DNA of 64,000 bases from Phialophora verrucosa (taxonomy: Eukaryota > Ascomycota > Eurotiomycetes > Chaetothyriales > Herpotrichiellaceae): assembly GCA_002099365.1 (NCBI GenBank), contig MSED01000014.1, positions 2,271,263 to 2,335,262 of the forward strand. Reading direction: 5' to 3'. The position numbers and the translations under genes are program-made. The first letter of the stretch is position 1; each line of letters opens with the position of its first letter. Below the pieces are notes generated by a model. It was not told the DNA's origin. It saw only the letters and a list, made by a program, of their open reading frames with translations, and did no database searches. Of the stretch, positions 43,895 to 56,599 are shown piece by piece.

Positions 43895-44449
43895 AAAGGT
43901 ATAGATTACTTAATATAAAGAGACTAAACTAGAGAGAGGGAGAAAGGTATAAAGTATATAGTACACGCTATATTAGATAAACACTCTCTCTACTAAGGCT
44001 TTTAGTATATATATAAGATACTAGGGCTTTAGTAATATATAGTTAATTAATATTTAGCTATATATTATATAGGCTTTCTTACTTAATTAGGATATAGCTT
44101 AATAAGTATATACTTTACCGAAAATAGTTACTATAGCTATTATTATAGCCTATACTAGATCTAAGTATACTCTACCGTATATAATTAAGGATTAAGGCTA
44201 GTGGTCGCGGTAATTATTTCTAGTAAAGCGCGCGCCTACTAAGCCTTATCCTAGTTAGGTAAGAGAGTCTATATAATTATATAGCTAAACGCTAATTAGT
44301 TATATATAACTAAATTCTTAGCGGCTTATATATATATACTAAAAGCCTTAGCGGAGGGAAGTATTTATCTAGAGTAGCGTATACTACACTTTTTATATCT
44401 TTTCCTTCTCTCTAGTTTAGTCTCTTTATATTAAGTAATCTATACCTTT
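43895..44449. repeat. Large imperfect inverted repeat (foldback)
   Basis: Arms of about 255 bp, roughly 43895-44150 and 44190-44449, are reverse complements with many substitutions; both outer ends read AAAGGTATAGATTACTTAAT. They could be a foldback/MITE-like element or two LTRs in opposite orientation. No coding sequence is inside. Confidence 0.75.
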
Positions 44450-45247
44450 AAGTAAAGTTCGCCCTACTTCTTTCTCTTAGTATCCTATACTATTATATTA
44501 AACTAAACTTACCCCTATTACTATCTTAAGAATAAATTATAATATCCCACCCGAATAAGAACTAATTAAAGCGAACCGAAGCCGATAGCTATACTATTAC
44601 CGGTCGAATCTACCGATAATAGTATAACCGACCGAATTAAATAACTCTAAGACCGATAATTATACTATCCTATTAACTACTAAAAAGAATATTAATTTTA
44701 ATACTTATAATACTTAATTTAGACTAATTAATACGAGACTAATATAGATTATATATAGTTAAAGATATTAAGTTAGCTTTATAGCTCTACTAATTATTAA
44801 GATATAAGCCTATAGCTAAGACTAGAGCTATCCCTAAATATACCCTCTTAGAAGCGATTAAAAGTATCGCTATCCCTCTAGAATATAGCTACTATAGATA
44901 TCGCTATAATTAAAGTAATAGGTTTCTACTAAAACCTAAAAAGGAAGGAGAATACTTTATTTATTATAAACCTTTTTAAAATCGATAGGCTTATTTAAGA
45001 TTAACTAAACCCTTAAGTAGAAGAGACTAAGAAGTAGCTTATATAGCGACTACTTCTTTAGAAGTACTAGGATTCCGCGATATATTTTCGAAGAAGGCCT
45101 TTAATATATTTGTCCGGAGGATAAGGAAAAAAGCTATAATGTTAGTAATAGCTTATTAATAGGATCGCGGAAGTAACTAATCGGATGATCGCTTTTAGAG
45201 CTTATAACTCTTAATATAGGTAACTTAATATATTAAGAACTTAGTAT
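44450..45247. other. RIP-mutated sequence, probably left half of the interrupted gypsy at 63591
   Basis: No domain could be read. Because the outer element 45253-63590 is flanked by a perfect AATAG duplication, this stretch and 63591-64000 were once continuous. The latter encodes gypsy RT, so this is probably the upstream part of that older element. Confidence 0.4.
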
Positions 45248-45252
45248 AATAG

Positions 45253-45550
45253 TATAATAGGGTAGTGATGCTTATAGCGTTGATTAGCTATACGTACCTG
45301 TATAATATATAGATAGATAACCGTATTATCTAATTAGTTAAATCCTTAGTATAAGGCTATATACCTCTACTATATATTATAGGTAGAGTAGTTATAGGTA
45401 TTTAATATATATATATACTATAGGTAATAAAATATATAATACTATTACTTATAAAGTTATTTATTACTATATAATATACTAGAGACGAAGAGGTAGTACC
45501 TACCGCTATACGACCCTCTACCTAGAGGTAATAAAGCCTTACCTCAGTTT
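45253..45550 (+). repeat. 5' LTR of the outer copy
   Basis: 298 bp, read TATAATAGGGTAGTGATG to ACCTCAGTTT on the plus strand. It is the reverse complement of the LTRs at 47185 and 58571, with TA-enriching differences. Confidence 0.85.
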
Positions 45551-46379
45551 ATTAATACCTCTAATAAGAACATTTACCTAAGAATATTCGGACTATAGTG
45601 ATACGGGTGAGTCTATACGCGGCAGGACGATTAAATAGATAACTAAACGATAAAATAACGATATAACGCTATAAACGATCGAGGACCGACTAGACTAACT
45701 ACTTACCTACCTACCGACTAATTAACTAGAACTAGAGAAGCTGGCTATATATATAGGACCGCTGTACGGGGGAATCGTCTAAATTATTAGCTAAGTAAGT
45801 CTATCCCGCTATACGGGCGTAGGTTGTAAACTATACTAGCTATTTAAGGAGACCGCTGCTCGGGGTATTCTTTCGGGATCTTAGCTATATATATTAACTA
45901 TTACTATATAAGGCGGAAATTAATAACTAAATAACTATCTAAAAGGCTAAAACTTAAGACTAATAATTAGTACTTAAAGAGAAGAATATAGTTAACCCTA
46001 ATATCTCTTAAGCTTTTAAAGAGAGTAGGCTACTTAAGACTAAAGACTTATTTAGTAAGAAGCTAATATTAAAATATTAATTAAATTTAGTAAAGAGAGA
46101 CTTAATAATTAGATATAAAGGAATAACTATAAGTAATAATAAAGATTACTAAAATTAAATTAAAAGAGGGGATTCTTTAAGGCCCTTAAGACTACTTATA
46201 AATATTTAAGAAGCGATAATTATTAATTATTAAGAGAAGTAATCTTTTATATATATAAAAATAATAAAATATAAAAATATTTAGAGTTTAAATTACTTTA
46301 CTTAAGAAGATAAGACTTATATTTATTTTATTTTATTAATTTAATAGAAAAAAGCTAAAGATAACTTTATTTAAAGCTT

Positions 46380-47184
46380 TAAATAGAAAAAGAAAGATAG
46401 TATTATTTATCGCGGCGAGCGATATTATATAGGGATTATTAATATCGGAAATCTTAATACCGCCGGTATATACTTCGCCTATAGTAATATCTATAAAAGA
46501 GATATCTTAGAGCTTAGATAAAAGCGATAACTTACTATACTTTAATAGAAAGAACACGACTATCTTCTTTAAGGAGTTTAAAGAGCTATATAGATATAAT
46601 TAAGTAATAAATAATAAAGAGCGTATCTAGAGATCTATATATTTTATATTAAAGATAGAGAAAAAGAGGTATAAAGAGCTTATAGAGTATAATAAGATAG
46701 ATTAGATAAAGTTTAAAGAGAGAGTTCTAGATAAATATAAGAATTAAGATAAGATATAATAAATAATAAGTATATATTACTTTTATATACTCTTAAAACG
46801 CCGTTATAATAAGTTCTAAAACCTTAATTTATATTTTTATTAGTTTTATAAGGCTATAAAGTATTTAATTAATAATAAAGTAAAGACTAACTATATTTAG
46901 TATTATTTTTTCCTCTCTAGACTACTAAAGGTATATATAGATAAGATCTAGAAGAAGTAGAGCCTACTAAATAGGAAGCTAAAGAACTTAAATTTCTAAA
47001 AGTGTTAGGAATAAGTAAGAGATTTATAAGAAGTTAATAATAAAACTAGTAAATTTATATAAGGTATACTAAATAAGGAATATTAAGATTTAATATATAA
47101 AAGGAGACTTAACCTTCTATATTCCGAAAGGAGGAAGCTTAAGAAGATAAATATTAAAAAGACTAAATAGATAGTATAGCTATT
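46380..47184 (+). pseudogene. Gag remnant of the outer copy
   Basis: The sequence is the reverse complement of 56945-57750 in the inner copy. Translation gives segments such as FFKEFKELYRYN and YFILKIEKERYKELIEYNK, consistent with a gag capsid-like protein of low conservation. Stops are frequent. It ends where the inner copy begins. Confidence 0.5.
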
Positions 47185-47482
47185 AAACTAGGGTGAGGCT
47201 TTATAGCCTCTAGGTAGAGGGTCGTACGGCGGCAGGTATTGCCTCTTCGTCCCCGGTATACTATATAGTAATGAATAGCTTTATAAGTAAAGGTGTTATA
47301 TATTTTATTACCTATAGTATATATATATATTGAATATATATAACTGCTCTACCTGTAATATATAGCGGAGGTATATAGCCTCACGCTAAGGATTTAACTA
47401 ATTAGATAGTACGGTTGCTTATCTATATATTATATAGGTACGTATAGCTAATTAGCGCTATAAGCATTACCGCCCTATTATA
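47185..47482 (-). repeat. 3' LTR of the inner copy
   Basis: 298 bp, plus-strand reading AAACTAGGGTGAGG to CCCTATTATA. It is followed by the purine-rich strand GAGAGGGATATAA (minus), a plausible polypurine tract just inside the element. Confidence 0.85.
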
Positions 47483-47519
47483 TCCCTCTCTTGTCGCTCG
47501 CTTTTTGACGACCTCGCTT

Positions 47520-50300
47520 AAGTAATTATCTAGAACTAATCTTACCGCCTTTCGTAAGCTTCTCTATTACCTCCCTAAAGTTATTAATCTACCTCTCCTC
47601 TAAATCCTTCGGACTCCTTACTCTCGATTTAGGAGATAACTCTATAGCCTTTACCTTATATCTAACCATCTTATAAATATCTTACGTAACCTTATATCGA
47701 TCTTTAATATTTATAGTGACGGCCGAAAGCATCTATTAAAGTCGGCGCGATTCGTATATCTCCGTATTAATAATAGCTATAATATTCTTAATAACCTAGA
47801 GTCCGTAGCTGTAAGTGTCGCCTTATTAATTCGAAATAAGCTTTACCTTACGCGGGGTAATGCTAAAGACTTTAGTACTTAACTATTCGATAAAGAAGTT
47901 TATTATAGTTATAGCTCCTTAAGTTTAAGTTAATAAGGAATTAATAATCGAGTAGGACTAGGTCGTAGCGTCGGCGATAAGGAACAGCTAGTAGTTTCCT
48001 TCTCTCTTTAAGTTATTATTAAATATAATAAGGCGCCTTATATAGTTATTTATATCTCTCTAACCTTTAAACTTAATTATTTATTTAGCTATAAAATAAG
48101 AATTAACTTAACTTTAGAATATCAAGCTCGTAATATATTTATATTATATATAGGTCTCTTTATAGCGGGAAGTAATTCCGGCTTCGATAAAGGAGTTACT
48201 AACTTATCCGGAATTAGTAGGACTAAGGCGAGCTATCTTTAGGCTATAAGATAAAATATTAACCTTACGATAATTAAGGTGGCTAGGAAGAACTTAATAG
48301 CGCCGCTAACTCTATTTCTTTTCTTATCTTTCGATTAGTTAATTAAGATCTTTTATCGGATCTTTATAATGTGCCGCGATTTATTCTAGACCTTTAAGGT
48401 GTAATTTAATACTCTTTTTAGCTATATAAAGGTATACGGCTGTATAGGATCTAGGTATATATTTTATAAGTAGCGATAGCGCGCTAATTATCTTATCGGC
48501 TTTGAATTTATAATAATATACTATATCTTCCTTTATTATTAGTAGCTTTTATAGCTTAAAGTTCTATTAATAAATATACCGTTAGATTATTAACTAGGCG
48601 AACCGAATAGCTAGCTAAGTATTTAAGATTAGATTCGGTAGCGTTAAAGAAGTGTTAACTATAATCGACTTAGGCGGAGGAACAACACTAGAGGGACTTG
48701 TAATATATATTCCTTAGTTTATAGTCTATTAATTAATTTTAATACTATAGAATATATCGGAGATTTTCAGCTTCTTTATAGATAATTTATATACGGATAT
48801 TAAAGTATTAGGGCTAGGAGTTGTTGTTTATAGGCGGGGTCTTTTTAATACCCTTAAGATATTAATAAGGTTATTCTTTATTAGCTTTATCTATTCTTTA
48901 CTTTTAAGAATAGGATAAAGTTCGCCGGGCTTTATAAGCTAAACTAATCCTTTTTAATATATCTTAGCTAAATTTAATCTAATCGTTACTATACTTTACT
49001 ATAGCTTTATAGGAATTAGCGTTATAAGACTTAAAGTTTAGGGTGATTCCGGACTAGCTTACTTAATTTATTTCCGTTAAATACTCGGTCGCTTAGTTAG
49101 GGTAGCAGTAGACCTACTTAATCCTAAAAGATTCGCGATTATAGAAATAGGAAGCTTACCGGTCTCCTTACGCGTAATAAGCCGATAACTAGTAGTCTCT
49201 AGTATAGGCTCGATAATTTGCTTCGGCGGCGTGAATAGAGCTATCTTCGCGTCTAGATATCCTTCCGAGGCGATTAAGTTTATATAGTTAAGAGGTCGAG
49301 CGTTAATCTAATATAGTCCGTCTACTTCAGTTAGTTTATATCTCTTAATTATAAGAGCTTATTTAGGATTACTTTAATCTTTATCTCGGATAGCCTTATT
49401 AGTAGCCGCGCCTCCGTCTATAATAATCTATAAATCGCTAGCGGTTAAATACGATATAGTAAAGAAGTAGCGCCTTAATTTTAGTTACCTCTTAATTCTT
49501 ATAAATCGATAAATTATCTTATATAAGGCTATTTATAATATCGTTAGAGGCGTTTTATTAAAATATAGTAAGTGCTTTCGAATATATTAATACTAATTTA
49601 ATAGAGTAATAATATCTCCGCTATATAAAATAATAAGTTAATTAAAGAACTCTATAGAAGTTTAGAGAGGTAGCTTTATAATTTCCCTTAAGAGTAGCTT
49701 AATATTCTTTTCTTTATATCTATTAATAAATATTTTAATATCGCTTATACGCGCGTAATCCGAAAGGAGTTTTAATTAAAGTTCCTCTTAATAGTTATAT
49801 CTCTTACTGAACTCTTTTTTTCTAGAAACTAATATACGGTACTTCTTAAATTCGGTCTTAGTAAGTTTATAATACTTTATTAAGTTATAGACCTTTTAGG
49901 CTATCGCGTTACGCTAGTTATCTATTTCTTTATACTTAATTTTAATATAGTTAAAGAAGTTATTAACGTGGTCCGGATTATCCTAATTAATAGCTTTAAC
50001 AGCAACTTTAAAGGACACTTCTTCAGTTCGGGTAGGGTGGCGTACTAATAAGATAGGCTAGTTATTAACTATATAGGCATTAGGAGCTTAGTATTTTTGT
50101 CGTCGGCCAGCAGGAACTATAGAATTAGGATTTAGCTAAATAACCGGCGGCTTTAGTTATAATTAACGCTGAGCTTTAAATATCTTAACGGTAGAATTAA
50201 TTTAGGCTTTTAGTAAGAAGCTATAAAGATAAATTTAAAAGGTAATAGGAATAAAGCGTATAGTTAAATAAGGTTTATAGTGTAATTAAAATATTAAAGA
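47520..50300 (-). pseudogene. Third open region of the inner copy with Ulp1/C48-like end
   Basis: Downstream of integrase the minus strand holds a decayed gene of up to about 900 codons. Its middle (around 49990-49860) can be read as FKVAVKAIN, HVNNFFNYIKIKYKEI and VYNLIKYYKLTKTEFKKYRI, unlike any gypsy domain that I know. Its end, about 48030-47790, reads NY-stop-LFLIAD, then IINSL, then a gap, then GDTYSYGL. In the Ulp1/adenain cysteine peptidases this is HW.LxxI, xxDSL, Q and DCG. The outer copy preserves D and C where this copy has N and Y. Upstream boundary and start are uncertain. Confidence 0.6.
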
Positions 50301-51899
50301 GAGAGAGAAAAGGCGAACTTAATAAAAACGCTAATAGTTATAGAGGCGTTAAAGATTAATTTAGAGATTTTAAAATAATTTAGAAGATTAAACTAGTAAT
50401 AAAGAAGGACTATTTAATAGTTAAAGTTTATATTAAGGAAGAAAGATATAAAGTTAGGGAGAAAGGTATTTATAAGTAGTCGAGAGAGAGAGGGTAAAGA
50501 TAAGTATATACTATAAACTAATATCCTTTAGTATCGGGTAATAATATAATAAGGTAAGATATTACTATTTATAGATAATAGAGTATTTTTATTATCCCCT
50601 TTATCTCTTAAGCTTATCGAGACCTTTAGTCTAAATAGTATATATTTATTATATAATAGCTCGAGAATAGTAATTTAAGAGATTAAGCGATTATATAGAG
50701 GTTAGTTTATTATTTTCTCCTTATTATATTCGTATATAATCTAAATCTTTATTATATAATATTATTAGGCCCTTAGCTCTTACTATTAATAACTAGTATT
50801 TAATTTATTATTAATACTATTTAATATCGCGGCTCCTCTAACTATATCGAAGTCTAACTAATTATAACGCTCCTTAAAACTCTATATAATATATAGGTAT
50901 ATATAACTAATTAAAGATAACACTAAAATCTCTAGCGCTAACCTTAATTTTTCTTCGCCCTAGCTACACTATACTATTCCTAGCTTAATTTTTCTAGCTT
51001 TATTTAGTAATTCTAATATCTACTACACCTAGAGTAGTAATACCTCGCTCTAGTATCGCTTCTCTCTTCTTTAAGATCTTAAGCTAATAGGATAATAAGA
51101 TCCGCGAATTAAAGTAACTTAATTTTAAGAAAATCTCTATTATAACTATACTCTAAACGCTAGATTATTATAACTTAACTAAAAGAAAACTGTAAATAAA
51201 CTAAAGAAATTTAACCTTAAACTTTCCTATACTAGCGATAGCGATATTATACCTCCCTTATTACTTTATAATAGTAAAGTACAGTATAAAGTAGAGTACT
51301 TACTTTATTCCTCTATAGACTCTTTAAATATATTTAAGCTAGCGTATTATTCCCGAATTTTATCGCTAACTAAAGGTATCTTTACTATAAATACTAGTTC
51401 TTTATTCGTCGGCAGTAGTATTTTCGCTCTCTATTTAAGCCGCCGGCTTTAGTATAAATGTAAAGATATCTCTTATAGAGAAGATATATTATTATTATTT
51501 AAAGATTCTTTAATATTCGCGGGATAAGGAAGATTAAAAGTTAGAACTTCGTGAGCTTCTTCTTCTTAGAGATTATCTCTAGGCGTAGGTTTAATATTTA
51601 CGAGGAAATTATTAGAGTGTTAATAAAATCGCTTAAAATAACTAGCTATATAAGTTCCCTATAGTTAAGAACTATTAAGTTCCGCTAAAATATATATCCC
51701 CTTCTCTTAATTCGCCTTTATAATTCTAAATAATCTAAATTAGCGGAATATTAACTTCTTCTTTATAGATATATTTATTAACCCGGCTATATTATAGCTT
51801 AATATTAGTATACTCTCTTTAAGTAGTTATAAGTATAGATTATAGCGTTTATTAAAGTACTTCTTTCTTAGCCTTTATATCCGGTTTAGATATACCGCC

Positions 51900-52960
51900 G
51901 CCTCTTTTAAATTTTAGTTACGCCTTTCGAGAGCTTATATATATATAGTAATTAAATTAGTAGTATTAATAATCTTATCTTAATTTATAATATTTTATAT
52001 TATAATCTTAAGTTTAATAAAAAGAATTAGTTATTTAAGGAACTTAACTTTATATAGTATTATACCGGTTTTAGCTTTAACTATTATCCGGTTAGCCTAA
52101 AGAATAGCGTAAAGATAATTTATTTAAGTACTGCCGCTGTCGATATAAGTTATCTTTAAGAGAGCGTTCGTAACGCCTTTATACTTAACTTCTATTTAGC
52201 TATTTATTTATAGATAATATATAGAGGTAACTATATATTTAATCCTATACTTATCTATAAGTACTTTTACTTAACCCTTATTCTTTAGTCCGCTATTATA
52301 TACTAGTCGTCTAAATAGTCCGTAGCGATAGATAATCTCCTCCTAGAGGAACTTTACTATAGTAGTATTATTAGTAGCCGTAATACCTCGCGCTTCTACC
52401 TAGCCGCTTATATTACTTTAGGCTTTAATAAGATATCTCTTTCCTTAAGATATTAGTATTAGGGTATAATTAATATTAATTTATTTCTAGCGCTTATTAA
52501 TTAAAGTTAAGAATATTATATTATATAATCTTTAGCTTATATAGAATTAGTATTCCGGATAAGTCTTTATAAATACTTCTATATCTCTATATTAACTCTT
52601 CTAGTAGTAATAGTTAAATACTCTTTAATATATTACTTCTTAACTAAAATATCTAGTATTATTATATATTACTTTAAGTATCCTTCACTTCTTTATATTA
52701 TTATTAATTATTCTTTTATTTAGCTTATTCTCTATTAGCTTCCGAAATAAATACTCTCCTCTTATAAAGTAGTTAGCTAAGTCTTTTTAGAGTTTCCGAA
52801 ATTTATTATTACTTATCCCCGAAGGACGCTACTAATCTTATAGGTATTTAGCGAGCCTTTTTAATTCCTTCAAGTACTCTCCCTTAAATAACTAGATTAT
52901 ATATAGTTTACCGGAGCTTATAGATTAATCTTAGATATAAGTAACTATAGGCTTTACTAA
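51900..52960 (-). pseudogene. Integrase remnant of the inner copy
   Basis: The minus-strand catalytic core includes ARGITATNNTTIAKFL, EEIIYRYGLFRRLVYNS (family CRHGxFxxLVxDGGPEN, with the catalytic Asp region altered) and VKYKGVTNALL. The zinc-binding and C-terminal parts are too decayed to bound. Confidence 0.7.
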
Positions 52961-53089
52961 AGTAAAGTCTTAACAAGTAGTGTTCTATTTAATCGGTTAA
53001 AGGCTTCTTTATATAAAGAGTATTTAAGCTTTAATTTAATCCTTAATATCCTCTTCTTATTTAGCTTCTTTAATATCTTCCTAGATCGA

Positions 53090-53530
53090 AGGGCGTTAAG
53101 ATAAGGTATCGGTAACTACGTTCTACTTACTTAGAATATACTATACTTTAAAATTAAATCTATAGATTTATACTAGCTATTAATTAACGACGGCCCCGGG
53201 TAAGTCGGTAGACTACTAATTAAGCTAGGCTATAAGAGTTATCGTATTAGTCTTTATAATAAAGTAGATAGCGTATAGTTAATATTTAAACTTCTTAAGA
53301 GCTTTTAGTAATCCGCGGGCTTCCCGCTTAAGTATATTATATTCTTTTTTAGCCTTAAATTAAATACCGCTCTTATATCTCGTAGTATATTATTTACTTA
53401 TTACTAAATTTATCTATATAATTACGGCGCTCTAGCCTCTTTCGCTAACGTCAATAGCGAATATAATTAGGTCGGCGCCTTCTTAATAATTTAGACTAAT
53501 TAATACGGGAGTAGAGGATAATACTTTCTT
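53090..53530 (-). pseudogene. RNase H remnant of the inner copy
   Basis: The minus strand reads IFAIDVSERG (53480-53440), TRYESG-like and LKREARGLLKALKKFKY segments, then LIQID...LKYSI near 53180-53150, matching the RT-RNase H of gypsy elements of this type (FAVDASExGWG, ADTLSR end degraded). Confidence 0.8.
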
Positions 53531-53619
53531 TAGTCCTTCTATACTCTTAGCGTATATCTCTACTTAGATCTAAATAACGTTCTTTTAAAGTAGGTTATAT
53601 AAAGGCTCTACTATTATCG

Positions 53620-54480
53620 TAAAATACGAAATCTATACGTAATAATATATATAGATCCTAAGGAATCTATAAAGTTTTAGCTAGTTTATCGGAGTTAGCT
53701 ATATTAGGATCTTATAAATCTTAGACTATTATAGATATCGTCCGTCCCGATTATAAATATACCCGACTATCTTAATCCCTCGTATATAGAGCTGTAGCTT
53801 TTATCCGGCTATAGTAATACTAGTAAGCTTAAGATTAAGTAGTACCGTATCTAGATTTATTAGATATTCTAGTATATATAAGCGGACTTAAGGAACTACT
53901 TCTTATTATTAATAGTCGCTCTTTAGCCCCTTTATACTAATATTATCTAAGAATAGTCGAGTAGCTTTTAGTATTTATTCCTTTAGAATTTAATTTATAA
54001 TCCGTATAAATTATACTACGGAATTAGTTATACTTTATAAAAGCGTTATATAATAAATAAGTCCGATTAAAGTATAAATCTCTATTAGATCCCGGCTCTC
54101 TTTTATAAGTTTAATTTAATTATAGCTTAAGAGCTAATTTAATAAGGAGGTTATCTATATCCCGCCGAACTTTTCCGCGAAGTCGTTAGCTAAAGGAGGT
54201 AGATTTATATCTTAAATCGTTATTCGGTTAATATTCTATACTATAATTACTAATTAATATTCTTTAGGCTTTTTTTTTTTTAATTAAGAAGAATAGGTTT
54301 CGATATAATCTATACCTTAGTTTAAAGAGATTTAAGTTAATTTTCTTCTTTACTAGTATAATTATTACTAGCTTAAGTACCTTTAGGATAAGGAAGCTCT
54401 TTACTTATTATAGAGTATATAGAATAGTCCTTATTACCTATAAAGATACTATTTTATAATAAATTCGCCCGATTTCTTTA
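53620..54480 (-). pseudogene. Reverse transcriptase remnant of the inner copy
   Basis: The minus strand gives TNSVA-like sequence followed by FIRIIN and, at about 53937-53954, FLDNISIKG where related gypsy elements have FxDDVxVKG. The second catalytic Asp codon reads Asn. The thumb follows with stops. Confidence 0.75.
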
Positions 54481-55439
54481 AGGTCTTAAGCTAGAGCTCT
54501 TTCGCGGTTATATAGGATCTCTATAAGGATCTCCTTCTTATTAGGCGTTAGATTAGATCCGATAACTAGTTTCTCTAGATGTTCGGGCGTTAAGCGTTGC
54601 CCCCGAGGAAATCTAGTAAAGCGTAGACTTATCTAATCTGAGAATATATATAGCCGGCCGTTATAGGCAGCTATTACCTGCTCTCGTGCCCTTATGCGCT
54701 AATTTAAGAGCCTACTAGGCGTTAAACCGTCTTAGAAATCTAAATTAATAGGTTTTACCTTATTAGCTTTCCGCTTATATAAGGTATTTACGCGAGCTTC
54801 TAAAGGCTTCCTAAATTAATATTATTTATAATATTATTTATTCTTTAAGTCTTATATTATAGCTTCTTTATTAAATAATCTTAAGGACTTTATTAGTTAC
54901 TAGTTATCTTTAATATTAAAAGGTTAAGCTTAAAAATATATTTTATTAAACTTATTATCGCTTAGATTATAAGTATTTAAGGCGGAGATTAAAGTATTAT
55001 TCTTATTTACCTTAAAGTTAATCACTTACGCTCTCCCTTAATTTCGCTAAGCTTTAACTAAAGCGAGTATAGGCCTTTTTATCTCTTTATACTCGCTTAG
55101 CCTTATAAAGTAGATATATATATAAGCTTAATTATTGACCTTATTATTATATTATTACTAAGATCCGGAGCTAATTATATAAGAAGCTAGAGCCGCTTAC
55201 TATTAAAGCTATTTATTAGACTTATAATATATATATTATCGTTCTTCTCCTAGACTAAGCCTTAAGTAGCCTTCTAGAACGGCTTATCTAGAATAAAGCG
55301 ATATATCGGATTTATAATATTTATTATATAGATATTAGTTAAGACTTTAATACCGGCGATATTAACTACTATATCTTTAATTATACTTACGAAATCTTTT
55401 TAGTCTCTATTAAATCCTATAGTATTATAAATAAACTTT

Positions 55440-55540
55440 ATCTTTTGTATAAGTCGAGATAATCCTCGGTCTTTAACTAGACTTAAGGATATTAAATTAA
55501 TCTCCGCTCCGATATCTAGTAATAAATTTTTATACTACCC
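55440..55540 (-). pseudogene. Aspartic protease remnant of the inner copy
   Basis: The minus strand reads LLLDIGAEINLISLSLV, matching the retropepsin segment LLDTGAEINLIS (D, then T or S, then G; here Ile replaces Thr/Ser). It lies between gag and RT as expected. Confidence 0.7.
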
Positions 55541-56599
55541 TTATATCTTTACCGGTAAATAGAGGTAGCTATTATAATATAGTCGCGGACGCGTTATACG
55601 GTCCTTATTAAAGCTTATCTATACTATATTTATTCTTACGATAGGTCCTTCTTAAGTCTAAGTTATTTTAACTTATAGAGGATATATTTAATAAATTAGC
55701 TCTTATCTACCTTTATTATAATACTAGTGCTTATAGGAAAACTATTTATTATATACTTCTTTTATTAATAATAAGTTCTATAATCAAATAGTTATCTCTT
55801 AATCTAGTAGCTAGTTAATAATTCTCCTAGTACTATTTAAATCCTACGAGAGTACCTTCCGGAGAGGCCTAGGACTAGGCGGTCTATATTAAGTCTCCTT
55901 TATAATATATAAGCGCTATAAAACTTACTTTAGATGTATATATTCGTTATTATCGCTTATCTCGGTATCTTTTAATCGCGAGTTATATATCGGTTATTTT
56001 ATATATTATATAGGGTTCTTAGCGGTCTTTAATTAGTTAACTATTCTAGCGCGGGAATATTATCTATAGTATTATTAAAGATAATCTCTCTATTCGGTCT
56101 TATTTATTATATTATATAATATCGCTAACCGTCTATAATAGGCTTATATATACTAGTCTAAGAGTGCTTCGCTTATATATATCCTTTTTACTATAGTACC
56201 GGTCGCTTCCTAAGAGCGTTAATATAAATATTAGTCTTCGGCTAGTTAATACGAATTCCTTTTAGCTTAGTTAGCTTCGGTATATATAAATCGTCTTTTA
56301 AGTCTTTTAGTGCGCTGTAATCTAGCTTTAATCCGACCGCTTAAATAAGGTTTATCCTTACTAAGAGCGGCTTTAGATCCTCTTCCTTTATCCTATAAGG
56401 CTATCCGGAAGAGATACTAATATACTTATCGATCTTATACGTAATCTATTCTAGATATTTAAGCTTCGTCTCTCTCTACGGAATCAGCAGTACTAGTAAG
56501 GGCCGGTCTTAACCGCGGAACCTCCCTAGTATAATCTTATAATTTAAGTTAAGATATAATACGCCGACGGCCTTCTAATATACTTACTATAGATCTTTA

